This document shows, one piece after another, positions 32,960-41,993 of a stretch of DNA of 54,148 nt. The DNA is taken from contig JANOQM010000097.1 of NCBI GenBank assembly GCA_031422295.1, positions 1-54,148 of the forward strand, read 5' to 3'. The DNA comes from JANOMH01 sp031422295. Its GTDB lineage: Bacteria; Pseudomonadota; Alphaproteobacteria; Rhodobacterales; Rhodobacteraceae. The notes under the pieces were generated by a model, which saw only the letters and a program-made list of their open reading frames with translations, was not told the DNA's origin and made no database searches. Every line of letters begins with the position of its first letter. The stretch's first letter is position 1. The translations under genes and the position numbers were made by a program.

Positions 32960-34240
32960 ATGGCACTGCGGAACGCAGAAATTGCAGAACGGCGCAAAAC
33001 CGCGATTGCCCGCGGTGTGGGAATGCAGACGCAGGTCTATGTCGACCATGCGCTGAATTCCGAAGTCTGGGATGTCGAGGGCACGCGGTATATCGACTTT
33101 GCCGCCGGCATAGCGGTCGTGAATACCGGCCATTGCCATCCGCGCGTGATGGCGGCGGTGGAAAAGCAATTGCGCGCCTTTACCCATACCTGCCATCAGG
33201 TGCTGCCGTATGAAAACTACATCCGGCTGGGCGAGCGGTTAAATGCCCTTGTCCCCGGCGATTTCGAAAAGCGCACGGTGTTTGTGACCACCGGGGCCGA
33301 AGCGGTTGAAAACGCGGTAAAAGTCGCCCGCTATGCGACGGGCCGCACCGCTGTTATCGCCTTTGGTGGCGCGTTCCATGGCCGCACGTTTCTGGGCATG
33401 TCGCTGACCGGCAAGGTCCAGCCGTACAAGGCCGGATTTGGCACGATGATGCCCGATATTTACCATGTGCCATTCCCGATTGACCTGCATGGCACGACGA
33501 CCGAACAGGCGATGGCCGCGATCACCCAGCTGTTCAAGGCCGATCTTGACCCGGCCCGCGTGGCCGCGATCATCATTGAACCGGTGCAGGGCGAGGGTGG
33601 GTTTTATCAAGCCCCCGCCGAACTGATGCGCGGCCTGCGCAAACTGTGTGATGATCAGGGGATCGTGTTCATTGCCGACGAAGTGCAGACTGGTTTTGCC
33701 CGCACCGGCAAGCTGTTCGCGATGGAGCATTACGATGTGGCCGCCGATATTACTTGCATGGCCAAGGGGCTGGCAGGCGGCTTGCCTTTGGCCGCAATCA
33801 CCGGTCGCGCCACGCTGATGGATGCGGCCAATCCGGGCGGTTTGGGCGGCACCTATGGTGGTAATCCGTTGGGCATCGCCGCGTCGAATGCCGTGCTGGA
33901 TGTGATCGAGGACGAAGATTTGTGCGGGCGGGCGAATGAACTGGGGTCGCGGTTGCGCCAACGGCTGGAATCGATGCGTGGCACCACGCCGCAGATCGCC
34001 GATATCCGCGGGCCGGGGTTCATGGTGGCGGTGGAGTTTAACCTGCCCGCCAGCCACACGCCGGATGCGGAGTTTACCAACCGGGTGAAGGCCGAGGCGC
34101 TGAAACGCGGGCTGATCCTGCTGACCTGCGGGGTTTACGCCAATGTCATCCGCTTTCTGGCCCCGATCACCATACAGGACGAAGTGTTTGCCGAGGCGAT
34201 GGATATTCTTGAGGCGTCAGTGACGGCGGCTCAGGGATAG
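32960..34240 (+). CDS. gabT: 4-aminobutyrate aminotransferase
   Basis: The 426-residue class III PLP-dependent aminotransferase starts MALRNAEIAERRKTAIARGVG, as in GabT. PLP-site features are VTTGAEAVENAVK, ADEVQTGFARTG and Lys269 in MAKGLAGG. It transfers the amino group of GABA to 2-oxoglutarate. No succinate-semialdehyde dehydrogenase gene is adjacent. CGGAGAAACG precedes the ATG. The 3' end overlaps the convergent luciferase-like gene by 24 bp. Confidence 0.92.
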   Translation: MALRNAEIAERRKTAIARGVGMQTQVYVDHALNSEVWDVEGTRYIDFAAGIAVVNTGHCHPRVMAAVEKQLRAFTHTCHQVLPYENYIRLGERLNALVPGDFEKRTVFVTTGAEAVENAVKVARYATGRTAVIAFGGAFHGRTFLGMSLTGKVQPYKAGFGTMMPDIYHVPFPIDLHGTTTEQAMAAITQLFKADLDPARVAAIIIEPVQGEGGFYQAPAELMRGLRKLCDDQGIVFIADEVQTGFARTGKLFAMEHYDVAADITCMAKGLAGGLPLAAITGRATLMDAANPGGLGGTYGGNPLGIAASNAVLDVIEDEDLCGRANELGSRLRQRLESMRGTTPQIADIRGPGFMVAVEFNLPASHTPDAEFTNRVKAEALKRGLILLTCGVYANVIRFLAPITIQDEVFAEAMDILEASVTAAQG

Positions 34241-35281
34241 TTCGGGCGCGGGTTTCGCCGTCACCATATCCCGCACCATCGGCATCACCTTGGTCCCATA
34301 AGCCTCGATCGTTTTCAGGCTCGCTTCGTGCGGCAGGGTGCCGAGGCTGTATTTCATCTCGAACCGGTTCAGACCCAGCGTCTGCACCGTGTTCGCGATC
34401 TTGCGCGCCACGGTTTCGGCCGACCCGATATACAGCGACCCATGGGTGATCTCGCGCAGATATTCCTCGGGCGTGACTGGCGGCCAGCCCCGTTCGGACC
34501 CGATCCGGTTGCGCATCACCCGGTAATGTGGCCATGCGGTTTCGCGGGCCTTTTCATCGGTTTCGCCGATATGCCCCATGGAATGCACGCCCAGCGGTTT
34601 GGACGGTTTGCCAGTCTGTTCCCGGGCCTGATGATACAGATCGACAAAGGGTTTGAACCGGGCCGGATTGCCGCCAATGATCGCCAGCATCATTGGCAGT
34701 TCGTGGTTGACCGCACGGATCACCGATTCCGGGCTACCCCCGACGCCGATCCAGGTGGACAGGCCAGAGGGCGCCAGAAACGGCACCACACTTTCGTTCG
34801 TCAGGCCGGACCGGATGGTGCCAGTCCATGTCACCTTTTTCTGCCGGGTCAGTTTGACGAACAAATCCAGCTTTTCCTCGAATAAGATTTCGTACTTTCG
34901 CAGGTCCAGCCCGAACAGCGGGAAACTTTCGGTGAAAGACCCCCGCCCGAGGATGACTTCGGCCCGGCCATTTGACAAAGCATTCAGGGTGGAAAACCGC
35001 TGGAACACGCGCACCGGATCATCTGATGAAAGCACGGTTACAGCCGATCCAAGGCGGATGCGCGACGTGCGCGACGCGATGGCGGCCAAAACGGTTTCGG
35101 GGCTGGAGACGGCGAAATCGGGCCGGTGATGTTCGCCGATGCCGAAAAAGTCGATGCCCACTTGGTCGGCGAGAATGCCTTCGGCCAGCACATTGCGCAG
35201 CACCTGATCATGCGGCAGCAGGGTGCCGTCGGCGGTTTGGGTCGTGTCACCGAATGTGTCGATACCTAGGTCTATGGTCAT
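34217..35281 (-). CDS. LLM-class flavin-dependent monooxygenase
   Basis: The 354-residue protein has the bacterial luciferase-like TIM-barrel pattern: GIDFFGIGEHHRPDFAVSSPETVLAAIASRT, RIRLGSAVTVLSSDDPVRVFQRFSTL and GRAEVILGRGSF. The branch resembles the Atu2307/SP_0267-type LLM proteins. It would use reduced flavin from a separate reductase; the substrate is unknown. It converges on gabT with a 24-bp overlap. Confidence 0.9.
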   Translation of the reverse strand: MTIDLGIDTFGDTTQTADGTLLPHDQVLRNVLAEGILADQVGIDFFGIGEHHRPDFAVSSPETVLAAIASRTSRIRLGSAVTVLSSDDPVRVFQRFSTLNALSNGRAEVILGRGSFTESFPLFGLDLRKYEILFEEKLDLFVKLTRQKKVTWTGTIRSGLTNESVVPFLAPSGLSTWIGVGGSPESVIRAVNHELPMMLAIIGGNPARFKPFVDLYHQAREQTGKPSKPLGVHSMGHIGETDEKARETAWPHYRVMRNRIGSERGWPPVTPEEYLREITHGSLYIGSAETVARKIANTVQTLGLNRFEMKYSLGTLPHEASLKTIEAYGTKVMPMVRDMVTAKPAPELSLSRRH

Positions 35282-35365
35282 AGCGGCCTCATCTGCTGTG
35301 TCTCAATTTACATAAGGGCCAGTCAAACGGGGGAAAAGGCGCAATCACGCACAGTATTCGTGCAA

Positions 35366-35423
35366 GTAGGGTGGGTGAAACCCACGCGCCCGAATTGTTA
35401 AACGTGGGTTTCACCCACCCTAC
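35366..35423. repeat. Pair of inverted GTAGGGTGGGT palindromes (copies D and E)
   Basis: GTAGGGTGGGTGAAACCCAC (35366) and, inverted, CGTGGGTTTCACCCACCC then TAC (35403-35423) face each other across about 14 bp. The outer flanks GCAA and TTGC also match. The head-to-head form with a GTAG tetranucleotide is like a REP pair (BIME). The TAG stop of the gene at 35420-35956 is part of the right copy. Confidence 0.8.
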
Positions 35424-35956
35424 GGCTGCTTGCTTACCAGCGCTGGCCCGGCGCAATCGGGGGTATAAGGGGCCTCAGTGCTGGCTTTGAACGGGGTTTC
35501 GGGCGGCACCCCGCTGGGTTCGACCCATGTACCGTTCAGGCAGATATCCTGCGCGTAATTGGCCGCGTTGAACCCGAAACCCGGACTGCCGCAATCGGTG
35601 ACTTCGCCGTTCGCATTCCAGCCCTGATCAATCCCGGTGGCGCTGACGGCGGTGGCTGTAGTGGGAAAGGTCATGCTGACGGGATCATAGCGCAGATACC
35701 ATGTGGTTGTTGGCGTCAGATCGGCCAAGTCCCATTTGCCCAATAGCTGCCCCTCAAGATAGCCGGTGATGCGAAAGGTCGTGATGTCGGTTTCTGTCAC
35801 CAGCGGGCCGGGCAGCAAGCTGTCGGCAAATTCCATCCGGCCGGTCATGGTATAGCCGTTAGACCCCTGCCAGCAGATATGAACAACCGCAGCGTCAGCT
35901 ATGTTGGAAAAGGGCGGGGCTGCGATCAGGGTCAGCAGGGCAAGCGTGCGGATCAT
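35420..35956 (-). CDS. Secreted hypothetical protein
   Basis: The 178-residue protein has a signal peptide (MIRTLALLTLIAAPPFSNIADA, cleavage before AVV). The mature part reads HICWQGSNGYTMTGRMEFADSLL and later GFGFNAANYAQDICLNGTWVEPS, with four cysteines likely in two disulfides. No family is recognised. Its start overlaps folC's stop by 4 bp (ATGA), so it is translated with folC. The last residues and stop come from repeat copy E. Confidence 0.7.
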   Translation of the reverse strand: MIRTLALLTLIAAPPFSNIADAAVVHICWQGSNGYTMTGRMEFADSLLPGPLVTETDITTFRITGYLEGQLLGKWDLADLTPTTTWYLRYDPVSMTFPTTATAVSATGIDQGWNANGEVTDCGSPGFGFNAANYAQDICLNGTWVEPSGVPPETPFKASTEAPYTPDCAGPALVSKQP

Positions 35957-37221
35957 GTATTTTCTCGCAAGACATGGCCCGCGAGGTAGAGCGAGCCGCA
36001 GATCAGGATACGGGCGTTGGGGGTGTGGGCGGTGATGGATTTGATCGCGTCCTGAACCGAGGCCGCCGTTGTGGCGGGCAGGCCAATGGCGTTGGACTGG
36101 GTGGCGGTTTGGTCGGCAGGAATGGTGTTCGCCTCGCCCGGGATCGACACGGCGGTCAGGGATTGGGCGACTTTTGCCAATGGCTTCAAGTAACCCGCTA
36201 TATCCTTTGTATTCAACATGCCGCAGATCAGATGGGTCGGGCGCGGGGCCTGTTGCGTCAGAGTCTGCGCCAGCACGACGCCCGCCGCCGGATTATGCCC
36301 GCCGTCCAGCCACAGATCGGCGGGGCGGGCCAGTTCGGCCAGTTTGCCGGTGGTCAGGTGCTGCATTCGTGCGGGCCATTCGGCGCGGGTGACGGCGGCG
36401 TCAGTGGCCGTGTCACCCTTTTGCAGGAACCGCAAAGCGGTGAGCGCCGATCCGGCATTCATGATCTGATGCGGCCCCAGCAGGTTGGGCAGCGGCAGGT
36501 CCAAAAGCCCGTGGTCATCCTGATAAATCAGCCGCCCGCGCTCGGCGCTGACATGCCAATGCTGCCCGTAAGCCAGCAAGGGCGCACCGATCCGGCGGGC
36601 CTTGTCCTCGATCACGTCCAGGCATTCGCCGTGCTGTGGCCCGACCACGCAAGGCACCCCGCGCTTCATGATCCCGGCCTTTTCGGCGGCGATGAGTTCC
36701 AGGGTATCGCCGAGAAATGCCTGATGGTCCAGATCGACCGGGGTAATGATGGTCAGCAGCGGTTTTTCAACGACATTTGTGGCGTCCAGCCGCCCGCCAA
36801 GGCCGACCTCAAGCAGAGTATAATCGGCGGGGGTTTCGGTGAAAGCCAGCAGCGCGGCCACTGTGGTAATCTCAAAATAGGTAATCGGATCAGTGCCATT
36901 GGCGCGATAGCACCGGTCAAGGACTTCGCTCAGGGCGGGTTCGGAAATCAGGTCCCCCGCCAGCCTGATCCGTTCATGGAACCGCGCCAGATGGGGCGAG
37001 GTATAGGCGTGAACCCGTGCGCCGGTTGCCTCGAGCCCCGCCCGGATCATCGCTTGGGTCGACCCTTTGCCATTGGTCCCAGCGATATGGATCACTGGCG
37101 GCAGGTGGGTTTCGGGGTGATCCATGATCGCCAGCAGCCGCCAGACCCGGTCCAGCGTCAGGTCGATAACTTTGGGATGCAAGGCCATCATCCGTTGCAA
37201 AATCGTGTCAGATGTCGTCAT
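35953..37221 (-). CDS. folC: Bifunctional folylpolyglutamate synthase/dihydrofolate synthase
   Basis: The 422-residue Mur-ligase-like enzyme has the P-loop IAGTNGKGSTQAM (about 46-58), the omega-loop segment SPHLARFHERIRL and GLGGRLDATNV. It adds glutamate to dihydropteroate and tetrahydrofolates. It overlaps accD's stop by 4 bp, the accD-folC order common in alphaproteobacteria. Confidence 0.95.
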   Translation of the reverse strand: MTTSDTILQRMMALHPKVIDLTLDRVWRLLAIMDHPETHLPPVIHIAGTNGKGSTQAMIRAGLEATGARVHAYTSPHLARFHERIRLAGDLISEPALSEVLDRCYRANGTDPITYFEITTVAALLAFTETPADYTLLEVGLGGRLDATNVVEKPLLTIITPVDLDHQAFLGDTLELIAAEKAGIMKRGVPCVVGPQHGECLDVIEDKARRIGAPLLAYGQHWHVSAERGRLIYQDDHGLLDLPLPNLLGPHQIMNAGSALTALRFLQKGDTATDAAVTRAEWPARMQHLTTGKLAELARPADLWLDGGHNPAAGVVLAQTLTQQAPRPTHLICGMLNTKDIAGYLKPLAKVAQSLTAVSIPGEANTIPADQTATQSNAIGLPATTAASVQDAIKSITAHTPNARILICGSLYLAGHVLRENT

Positions 37222-38150
37222 TTCTTGGCGGTTTTGGCGGTTGTCTGGTCTGCCGGGGCGGGCGTGGTTGCCGGGGCGGGCAGATCGCCCTTGATCGGTG
37301 GCGACTGGCGCATCAGCATCCGCACAATGCCGACCAGTTCATCCTTGAGCTTGGTGCGGGTGGTAACCCGGTCGAGCATCCCGTGATCCAGCAGATATTC
37401 GGCCCGCTGAAACCCTTCGGGCAATTTTTCGCGGATGGTTTGTTCGATCACCCGGGGGCCCGCAAAGCAGATCAGCGCATTGGGTTCGGCCAATTGCACA
37501 TCACCCAACATCGCATATGACGCAGTGACGCCGCCGGTGGTGGGATGGGTCAGCACAACGATATAAGGCAGGCCCGCCTCTTTTACCATATTCACCGCGA
37601 CAGTCGTGCGCGGCATCTGCATCAGGGATAATATCCCCTCTTGCATCCGCGCCCCACCAGCGGCGGAAAACAGGATAAACGGGCGTTTCAGCGCCACGGC
37701 CCGTTCGGCAGCGGCGATGATCGCATTGCCGACATACATGCCCATGGACCCGGCCATGAAACTGAAGTCCTGCGCGGCGGCAACGATAGGTGTGCGCCCA
37801 ATCTCGCCCTCGGCCACTAACATCGCCTCTTTTTCACCGCTGGATTTACGGGCGTCGCGGATGCGGTCGGTGTATTTTTTCTGATCGCGGAATTGCAGCG
37901 GGTCAACGACCGGTTCGGGCACCTTCACCTCGGTGAAAATTCCGCCGTCGAACAGCGCCGTGAACCGGGCGCGCGGGCTGATCGCCATGTGGTGCCCGCA
38001 GTTGGTGCAGACATTCTGATTATCGGACAGTTCACGGTGAAACAGCATGGTTCCGCATTCGTCGCATTTAGTCCACAGATTTTCCGGCACCTCGCGCCGC
38101 GAAAAGATCGAGTTGATCCGCGGACGGACGTAGTTGGAGATCCAGTTCAT
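37218..38150 (-). CDS. accD: Acetyl-CoA carboxylase carboxyltransferase subunit beta
   Basis: The 310-residue protein has the N-terminal zinc ribbon CDEC...CTNCGHH (about 27-49) and the carboxyltransferase crotonase-like domain with FMGGSMGMYVG-type sequence (here MAGSMGMYVG), LFSAAGGARMQEG and HPTTGGVTASYA. It carboxylates acetyl-CoA for fatty-acid synthesis with AccA. The Pro/Ala-rich tail after residue 285 is lineage-specific. The ATG at 38150 is the standard start (MNWISNYVRPRI). Confidence 0.96.
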   Translation of the reverse strand: MNWISNYVRPRINSIFSRREVPENLWTKCDECGTMLFHRELSDNQNVCTNCGHHMAISPRARFTALFDGGIFTEVKVPEPVVDPLQFRDQKKYTDRIRDARKSSGEKEAMLVAEGEIGRTPIVAAAQDFSFMAGSMGMYVGNAIIAAAERAVALKRPFILFSAAGGARMQEGILSLMQMPRTTVAVNMVKEAGLPYIVVLTHPTTGGVTASYAMLGDVQLAEPNALICFAGPRVIEQTIREKLPEGFQRAEYLLDHGMLDRVTTRTKLKDELVGIVRMLMRQSPPIKGDLPAPATTPAPADQTTAKTAKK

Positions 38151-38320
38151 GCGCGGCTTCCCTGTAGCTGGCTTGCCCCGGAAATAAGGCCGGGGGGCGG
38201 GAAATGCAATCGGCTGTGGGCCGATGCCCGGTTTTCGGCAGGCCGCGCTGAAACTTTTGTAGATGCGGTGGCGTGACTTTGCGGTAAGCTGATCAACACC
38301 TGTCAAATCGAGCCTGTGCC

Positions 38321-39121
38321 ATGGATAAAACCCCGGAACGCCCGCTGATTTACCGCCAATCGATATGGACCCGCGTCACCCACTGGGTCTGGGCGGTGTG
38401 TCTGTTTTTCCTGATGCTGACCGGCCTGCAAATCTTTAACGCCCATCCATCACTGTATATCGGCAATGAATCCGGGTTCGACTATGACAATGCGTTCCTG
38501 ACCATTGGTGCGCGGCAGAATGGTGAGGCGGTTCAGGGCTATACTGACCTGTTCGGCTGGGAATTTGACACCACCGGCTGGCTGGGCGTGCAGGGTGATA
38601 AGGTGCAGGCAATTCCCGCGGCTTTGACAATCCCTTCAACCCGGTCGCTGGCCACGGGCCGGGTGATCCATTTCTTTTTCGCCTGGATTTTGGTGGGCAC
38701 TTTGACGGTATGGCTGGTCGCAAGTGCCCTGAACGGCCATCTGCGGGCGCTGCGGATTGGCCGGGCCGATATGGCCGCCTTGCCGGGTGATATTGTGGCC
38801 CATGCGACACTGCGGTTTCATCGTGGCCGCGACTATAACGTGCTGCAAAAGCTGGCCTATGCGGGGGTGTTGTTTGGGCTGTTGCCGCTGATGATATTGA
38901 CCGGCCTGTCAATGTCGCCCGCGTTCAACGCGATTGCGCCGTGGTTGCTGGACGTGTTTGGCGGGCGGCAAACCGCCCGGTCGCTGCATTTTATAGCGAT
39001 GATCGCGCTGGTCGGGTTCTTTGTCATTCATATGCTGATGATCCTTGCCGCCGGGCCGATCAATGAACTGCGGTCAATCATCACTGGTTGGTACAGCATT
39101 GATCCAGAGGAAAAGTCATGA
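38321..39121 (+). CDS. Cytochrome b561-type membrane subunit
   Basis: The 266-residue protein has four or five membrane helices with histidines in helix positions: WTRVTHWVWAVCLFFLMLTGL, GRVIHFFFAWILVG, LQKLAYAGVLFGLLPLMILTGL and ARSLHFIAMIALVGFFVIHML. These fit the diheme Ni-Fe hydrogenase-type/thiosulfate-reductase-type cytochrome b family. A periplasmic insertion of about 70 residues lies between helices 1 and 2. It overlaps the next gene by 4 bp, so the two form an electron-transfer pair. Confidence 0.87.
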   Translation: MDKTPERPLIYRQSIWTRVTHWVWAVCLFFLMLTGLQIFNAHPSLYIGNESGFDYDNAFLTIGARQNGEAVQGYTDLFGWEFDTTGWLGVQGDKVQAIPAALTIPSTRSLATGRVIHFFFAWILVGTLTVWLVASALNGHLRALRIGRADMAALPGDIVAHATLRFHRGRDYNVLQKLAYAGVLFGLLPLMILTGLSMSPAFNAIAPWLLDVFGGRQTARSLHFIAMIALVGFFVIHMLMILAAGPINELRSIITGWYSIDPEEKS

Positions 39122-39894
39122 ACAGACGCGGGTTTTTGCGTGGCGGGCTGGTGGGTGCTTCGGCGCTGGGACTGACAGGCTGCAAGGTGCTGGACGGAGT
39201 GAATGCGCCAGACTCCAAAGTGCGGGCGATGATGGAAGGGGTGGGCAAGCTGTCATACCGCACCCAGCGATTGTTGGGCGGCGGGCATACCCTTGCCCCC
39301 GAATATACCCAAAGCGATATCCGCCAGGGCCAGCGCCCCAATGGCAGCACCAATCCGGATGGTGCGGATTATCTGGCGATGGCGGCCACTGATTTTGCCG
39401 ATTACAGCCTGACTGTCACGGGATTGGTCGATAATCCGGTCACGCTGTCACGCGATACTTTGCTGGCAATGCCCGCCCGGACCCAGATCACCCGGCATGA
39501 TTGCGTCGAGGGGTGGAGTTGTATTGCGAAATGGACCGGCGTCCCGCTGGGATTGGTTTTGGATCAGGCCCAGCCACGGGTGAATGCCCGCTATGCGGTG
39601 TTTCATTGCTATGACAGCATTGAACGCAGCCTGTCGGGCGTGGTCAAATATTACGAAAGCATTGACCTGATCGACGCCTATCATCCGCAGACTATTCTGG
39701 CTTACGGGATGAACGACGCCCCCTTGCCGGTGGTCAATGGCGCGCCGTTGCGACTGCGGGTTGAACGGCAGCTGGGCTATAAGATGGCCAAATACGTGCA
39801 TACCATTGAACTGGTTGAAAGCTTTGCGGGCCTTGGGTTTGGGCGGGGCAGCTATTGGGCCGACCGGGGCTATGAATGGTACGCCGGGATTTAA
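39118..39894 (+). CDS. Molybdopterin-dependent oxidoreductase (sulfite-oxidase fold)
   Basis: The 258-residue protein starts with MNRRGFLRGGLVGASALGLTGC, a signal with twin arginines and a lipobox-like Cys. The sulfite-oxidase-type domain has the molybdenum-ligating Cys in HDCVEGWSCIAKWTG and then DQAQPRV and YHPQTILAYGMND. It is probably a periplasmic reductase fed by the overlapping cytochrome b. YedY/MsrP works with a membrane heme protein in the same way, but this cytochrome is a different type. Substrate unknown. Confidence 0.88.
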   Translation: MNRRGFLRGGLVGASALGLTGCKVLDGVNAPDSKVRAMMEGVGKLSYRTQRLLGGGHTLAPEYTQSDIRQGQRPNGSTNPDGADYLAMAATDFADYSLTVTGLVDNPVTLSRDTLLAMPARTQITRHDCVEGWSCIAKWTGVPLGLVLDQAQPRVNARYAVFHCYDSIERSLSGVVKYYESIDLIDAYHPQTILAYGMNDAPLPVVNGAPLRLRVERQLGYKMAKYVHTIELVESFAGLGFGRGSYWADRGYEWYAGI

Positions 39895-39938
39895 GGGTCA
39901 ATTGCCGATCCGGTACATCGGGTTGCCTGCCATATCGA

Positions 39939-40438
39939 TTACGTATTGGCATCCTGTTGCCGAAAATATGCGGCTGCACGACGCATCGGTAAGGCACCGC
40001 CATTCCAACCGGACCCGCTGCACAGGGTGATCATGACGATGGAGTTGTCCGGCCCGAAATGGGCCGACCATTCGCCATAGGCAACGGAATTTGCGCAGCT
40101 TGGTGCCATCAGGGATCCGTCGATATTGAACGGTTGAAAACAGCCATAACGATCCTGCCGAAAGCTGCCATCCATGGTCATCTGGGTTTGGATCTGCAGC
40201 GGCGTGTCGCCAATGATCCCCTGTGCGCCAGGCGCTACCCCGACAGTTTCCCACATACCAACCCGTATTTGCATCGCCCCCGGGATTTGCAGCCCGGTTT
40301 TGTTCGGGCAAAGAGCTACAGGTTGCGGCCAGATTGCCCCTTTGTAGTGGGTTCGGCAGCGGGTTGGGCCACGGCGCTTAGCCCCGAGACGAGCGTCAAA
40401 GCCAGACCTTGCAACAGGTGTATCGTCAATCTTTTCAT
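39939..40438 (-). pseudogene. Frameshifted secreted-protein gene (DUF3617-like?)
   Basis: The frame from 40438 codes for a signal peptide (MKRLTIHLLQGLALTLVSG...AVAQ) and stops at 40316 after 40 codons. Another frame, open from about 40370 to 39939, gives a plausible mature domain: VGMWETVGVAPG, MTMDGSFRQDRYGCFQPFN and GPDNSIVMITLCSGSG, with spaced cysteines as in DUF3617-like proteins. A single frameshift between would join them. Either the gene is broken or there is a sequence error. The family call is a guess. Confidence 0.5.
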
Positions 40439-40788
40439 GCAGTTTCCGTTGCGCTTGGCGGCCAACAAGGACGCTGCTTGCCGGAATGGATTAAGGCGAA
40501 ATGAAACAAAAGTCAGCTAAGTTTTGAGCCGATGGCGGCGGAGTCGCAAACCTGAAAATCATCTGTCAAGTTATCCGCACCGGTCAGTGTCGGGTAGGAT
40601 TCATTTGGAATACGAGTCTTGGCCAGCATTTCGGCCAGGCCTGAAAAACCCTAATCCGTCCCGCCTTGTCGGATTTCACAGTCTTTTCACGGCTACCCCG
40701 GCTGTGACGGCCCTGCAACTCACGTCTGTTTCACGCCGCAGTTTTTAGAAAGGAGATCAGCACAGGTCCCTTTTTAAGGTCGGTTCAG
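40439..40788. other. 350-bp spacer without a supported gene
   Basis: The short plus-strand frame at 40524-40748 has basic, random-looking composition and no family features. An AAAGGAGATCAG sequence at 40749 resembles a ribosome-binding site but has no start codon at the right distance; AAGG at 40775 is closer to the transporter ATG at 40789. CACGGCTACCCCGGCTGTG near 40687-40705 can form a hairpin. Confidence 0.5.
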
Positions 40789-41805
40789 ATGACTAGTCCG
40801 GCAGCCGTATTGCCTCGGTTCACTGCGGTTTTGGTTTTGCTGTTGGCCGCCCTATGCTGGGGGGCGGGCAATGTGGCCAACAAGACCGTGCTGGAACATT
40901 TGCCGCCGCTGACCGTCGCCGGATTACGCTGCTTGCTGGCGGCGCTGGTCATGGTGCCGTTTGTGTGGCGTGATCTGAGCCGGGGGCTGTCATGGGCGTG
41001 GCTGACCAGCGCTGCTGGTGTGTCCATTCTGTTCGCGGCGGCGCTGGCCCTGCAGCAGATGGCCTATCAGACCACGACTGTCACCAATGCAAGTTTTCTG
41101 GTGAATACCGCCACGATCATAACGCCGGTGTTGGTTTGGGTTCTGTTGCGCCAGCGGCCCGCCATTGCGGTTGCCTGTGCTGCGCCGCTGACATTGCTGG
41201 GCGCATTCCTGATGACCGGGGCGACTGTATCGCTGACGGCGATGAATGTTGGCGATCTGCTGTGTCTGGCGTCGGCGGCCGCTTATGCGGGCTGGATGGT
41301 GGCGCTGGGCCAGCATGCGATGACCCATGGGCGGCCTTTGGGCACGGCCCTTGTACAGTTTGCCGTCTCGGCTGTTTTGGTTCTGCCAGTCGCCATTTGG
41401 GCCGAAGCGCCGGATCTTGGGGCGGCCCGTCAGGCATGGCCGGAATTGTTAATGTTGGGAGTGGTTTCCACGGCTTTGGCCTTTGGGCTGATGACCTGGG
41501 CACAAAGGTTTGTCGCGGCCTCGACCGCTGCCATTCTGGTATCCGCAGAAAGCCTGTTTGGCGCGGCGGGCGCCTATTTGTGGCTGGGCGAACGGACCCC
41601 GAACATCGGCATGGCCGGGGCGGCATTGATTTTGCTGGCGATTGTCCTGGTCGCCCTTGGCGGTCGCGTCGCACCGCCTGTCAGGGCAGATGCGACTATT
41701 CCAGTGGATGCGGTCCCCGACATACTGCCCGCACCGGCCGTGCCGCATCCGGCATTTCTGACGACCGACAGTGCCACGTTCGTTTCCAAAAGGCGGGCAT
41801 TATGA
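40789..41805 (+). CDS. DMT-superfamily (EamA) transporter
   Basis: The 338-residue protein has ten helices in two EamA halves: LVLLLAALCWGAGNVANKTVL at helix 1, MAYQTTTVTNASFLVNTATIITPVLVWVLL in the first half, and AAILVSAESLFGAAGAYLWLGERTPN in the second. The polar tail after about residue 285 (PPVRADATIPVDAVP) is unusual in length. The substrate is unknown. Confidence 0.88.
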   Translation: MTSPAAVLPRFTAVLVLLLAALCWGAGNVANKTVLEHLPPLTVAGLRCLLAALVMVPFVWRDLSRGLSWAWLTSAAGVSILFAAALALQQMAYQTTTVTNASFLVNTATIITPVLVWVLLRQRPAIAVACAAPLTLLGAFLMTGATVSLTAMNVGDLLCLASAAAYAGWMVALGQHAMTHGRPLGTALVQFAVSAVLVLPVAIWAEAPDLGAARQAWPELLMLGVVSTALAFGLMTWAQRFVAASTAAILVSAESLFGAAGAYLWLGERTPNIGMAGAALILLAIVLVALGGRVAPPVRADATIPVDAVPDILPAPAVPHPAFLTTDSATFVSKRRAL

Positions 41806-41925
41806 CCAGTTGGTAATTGACCATGGCTATGATGACACGGGCCAAAGCTGTTTTGAAAAGCACGCTCTGCGCCGGTTTGCGGGCGTCTGGTCGCTATGGG
41901 TGCTGGGCGGGGTCTTCTTATCTGG

Positions 41926-41959
41926 CAAATCGGACTCTGCTTTGGCAGGGTCCGATTTG
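41926..41959. other. 15-bp isolated hairpin
   Basis: CAAATCGGACTCTGC, loop TTTG, GCAGGGTCCGATTTG pairs over 15 bp with one G-T wobble. It lies 120 bp after the transporter stop and has no T-run on either side, so it is not a normal intrinsic terminator. Confidence 0.7.
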
Positions 41960-41993
41960 CTGTCAGATGCGGCTTGTTGGGCCGGGGTAACAG

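Noticed and set aside
38321..39894. msrP-msrQ methionine sulfoxide repair pair
   Set aside because: The cytochrome is of the b561/hydrogenase type with a periplasmic insertion, not MsrQ-like, so those names were not used.
40524..40748. Plus-strand frame of 74 codons before the DMT transporter
   Set aside because: The composition is rich in Arg, Ser and Pro as in chance frames of GC-rich DNA; no signal, motif or ribosome-binding site supports it.
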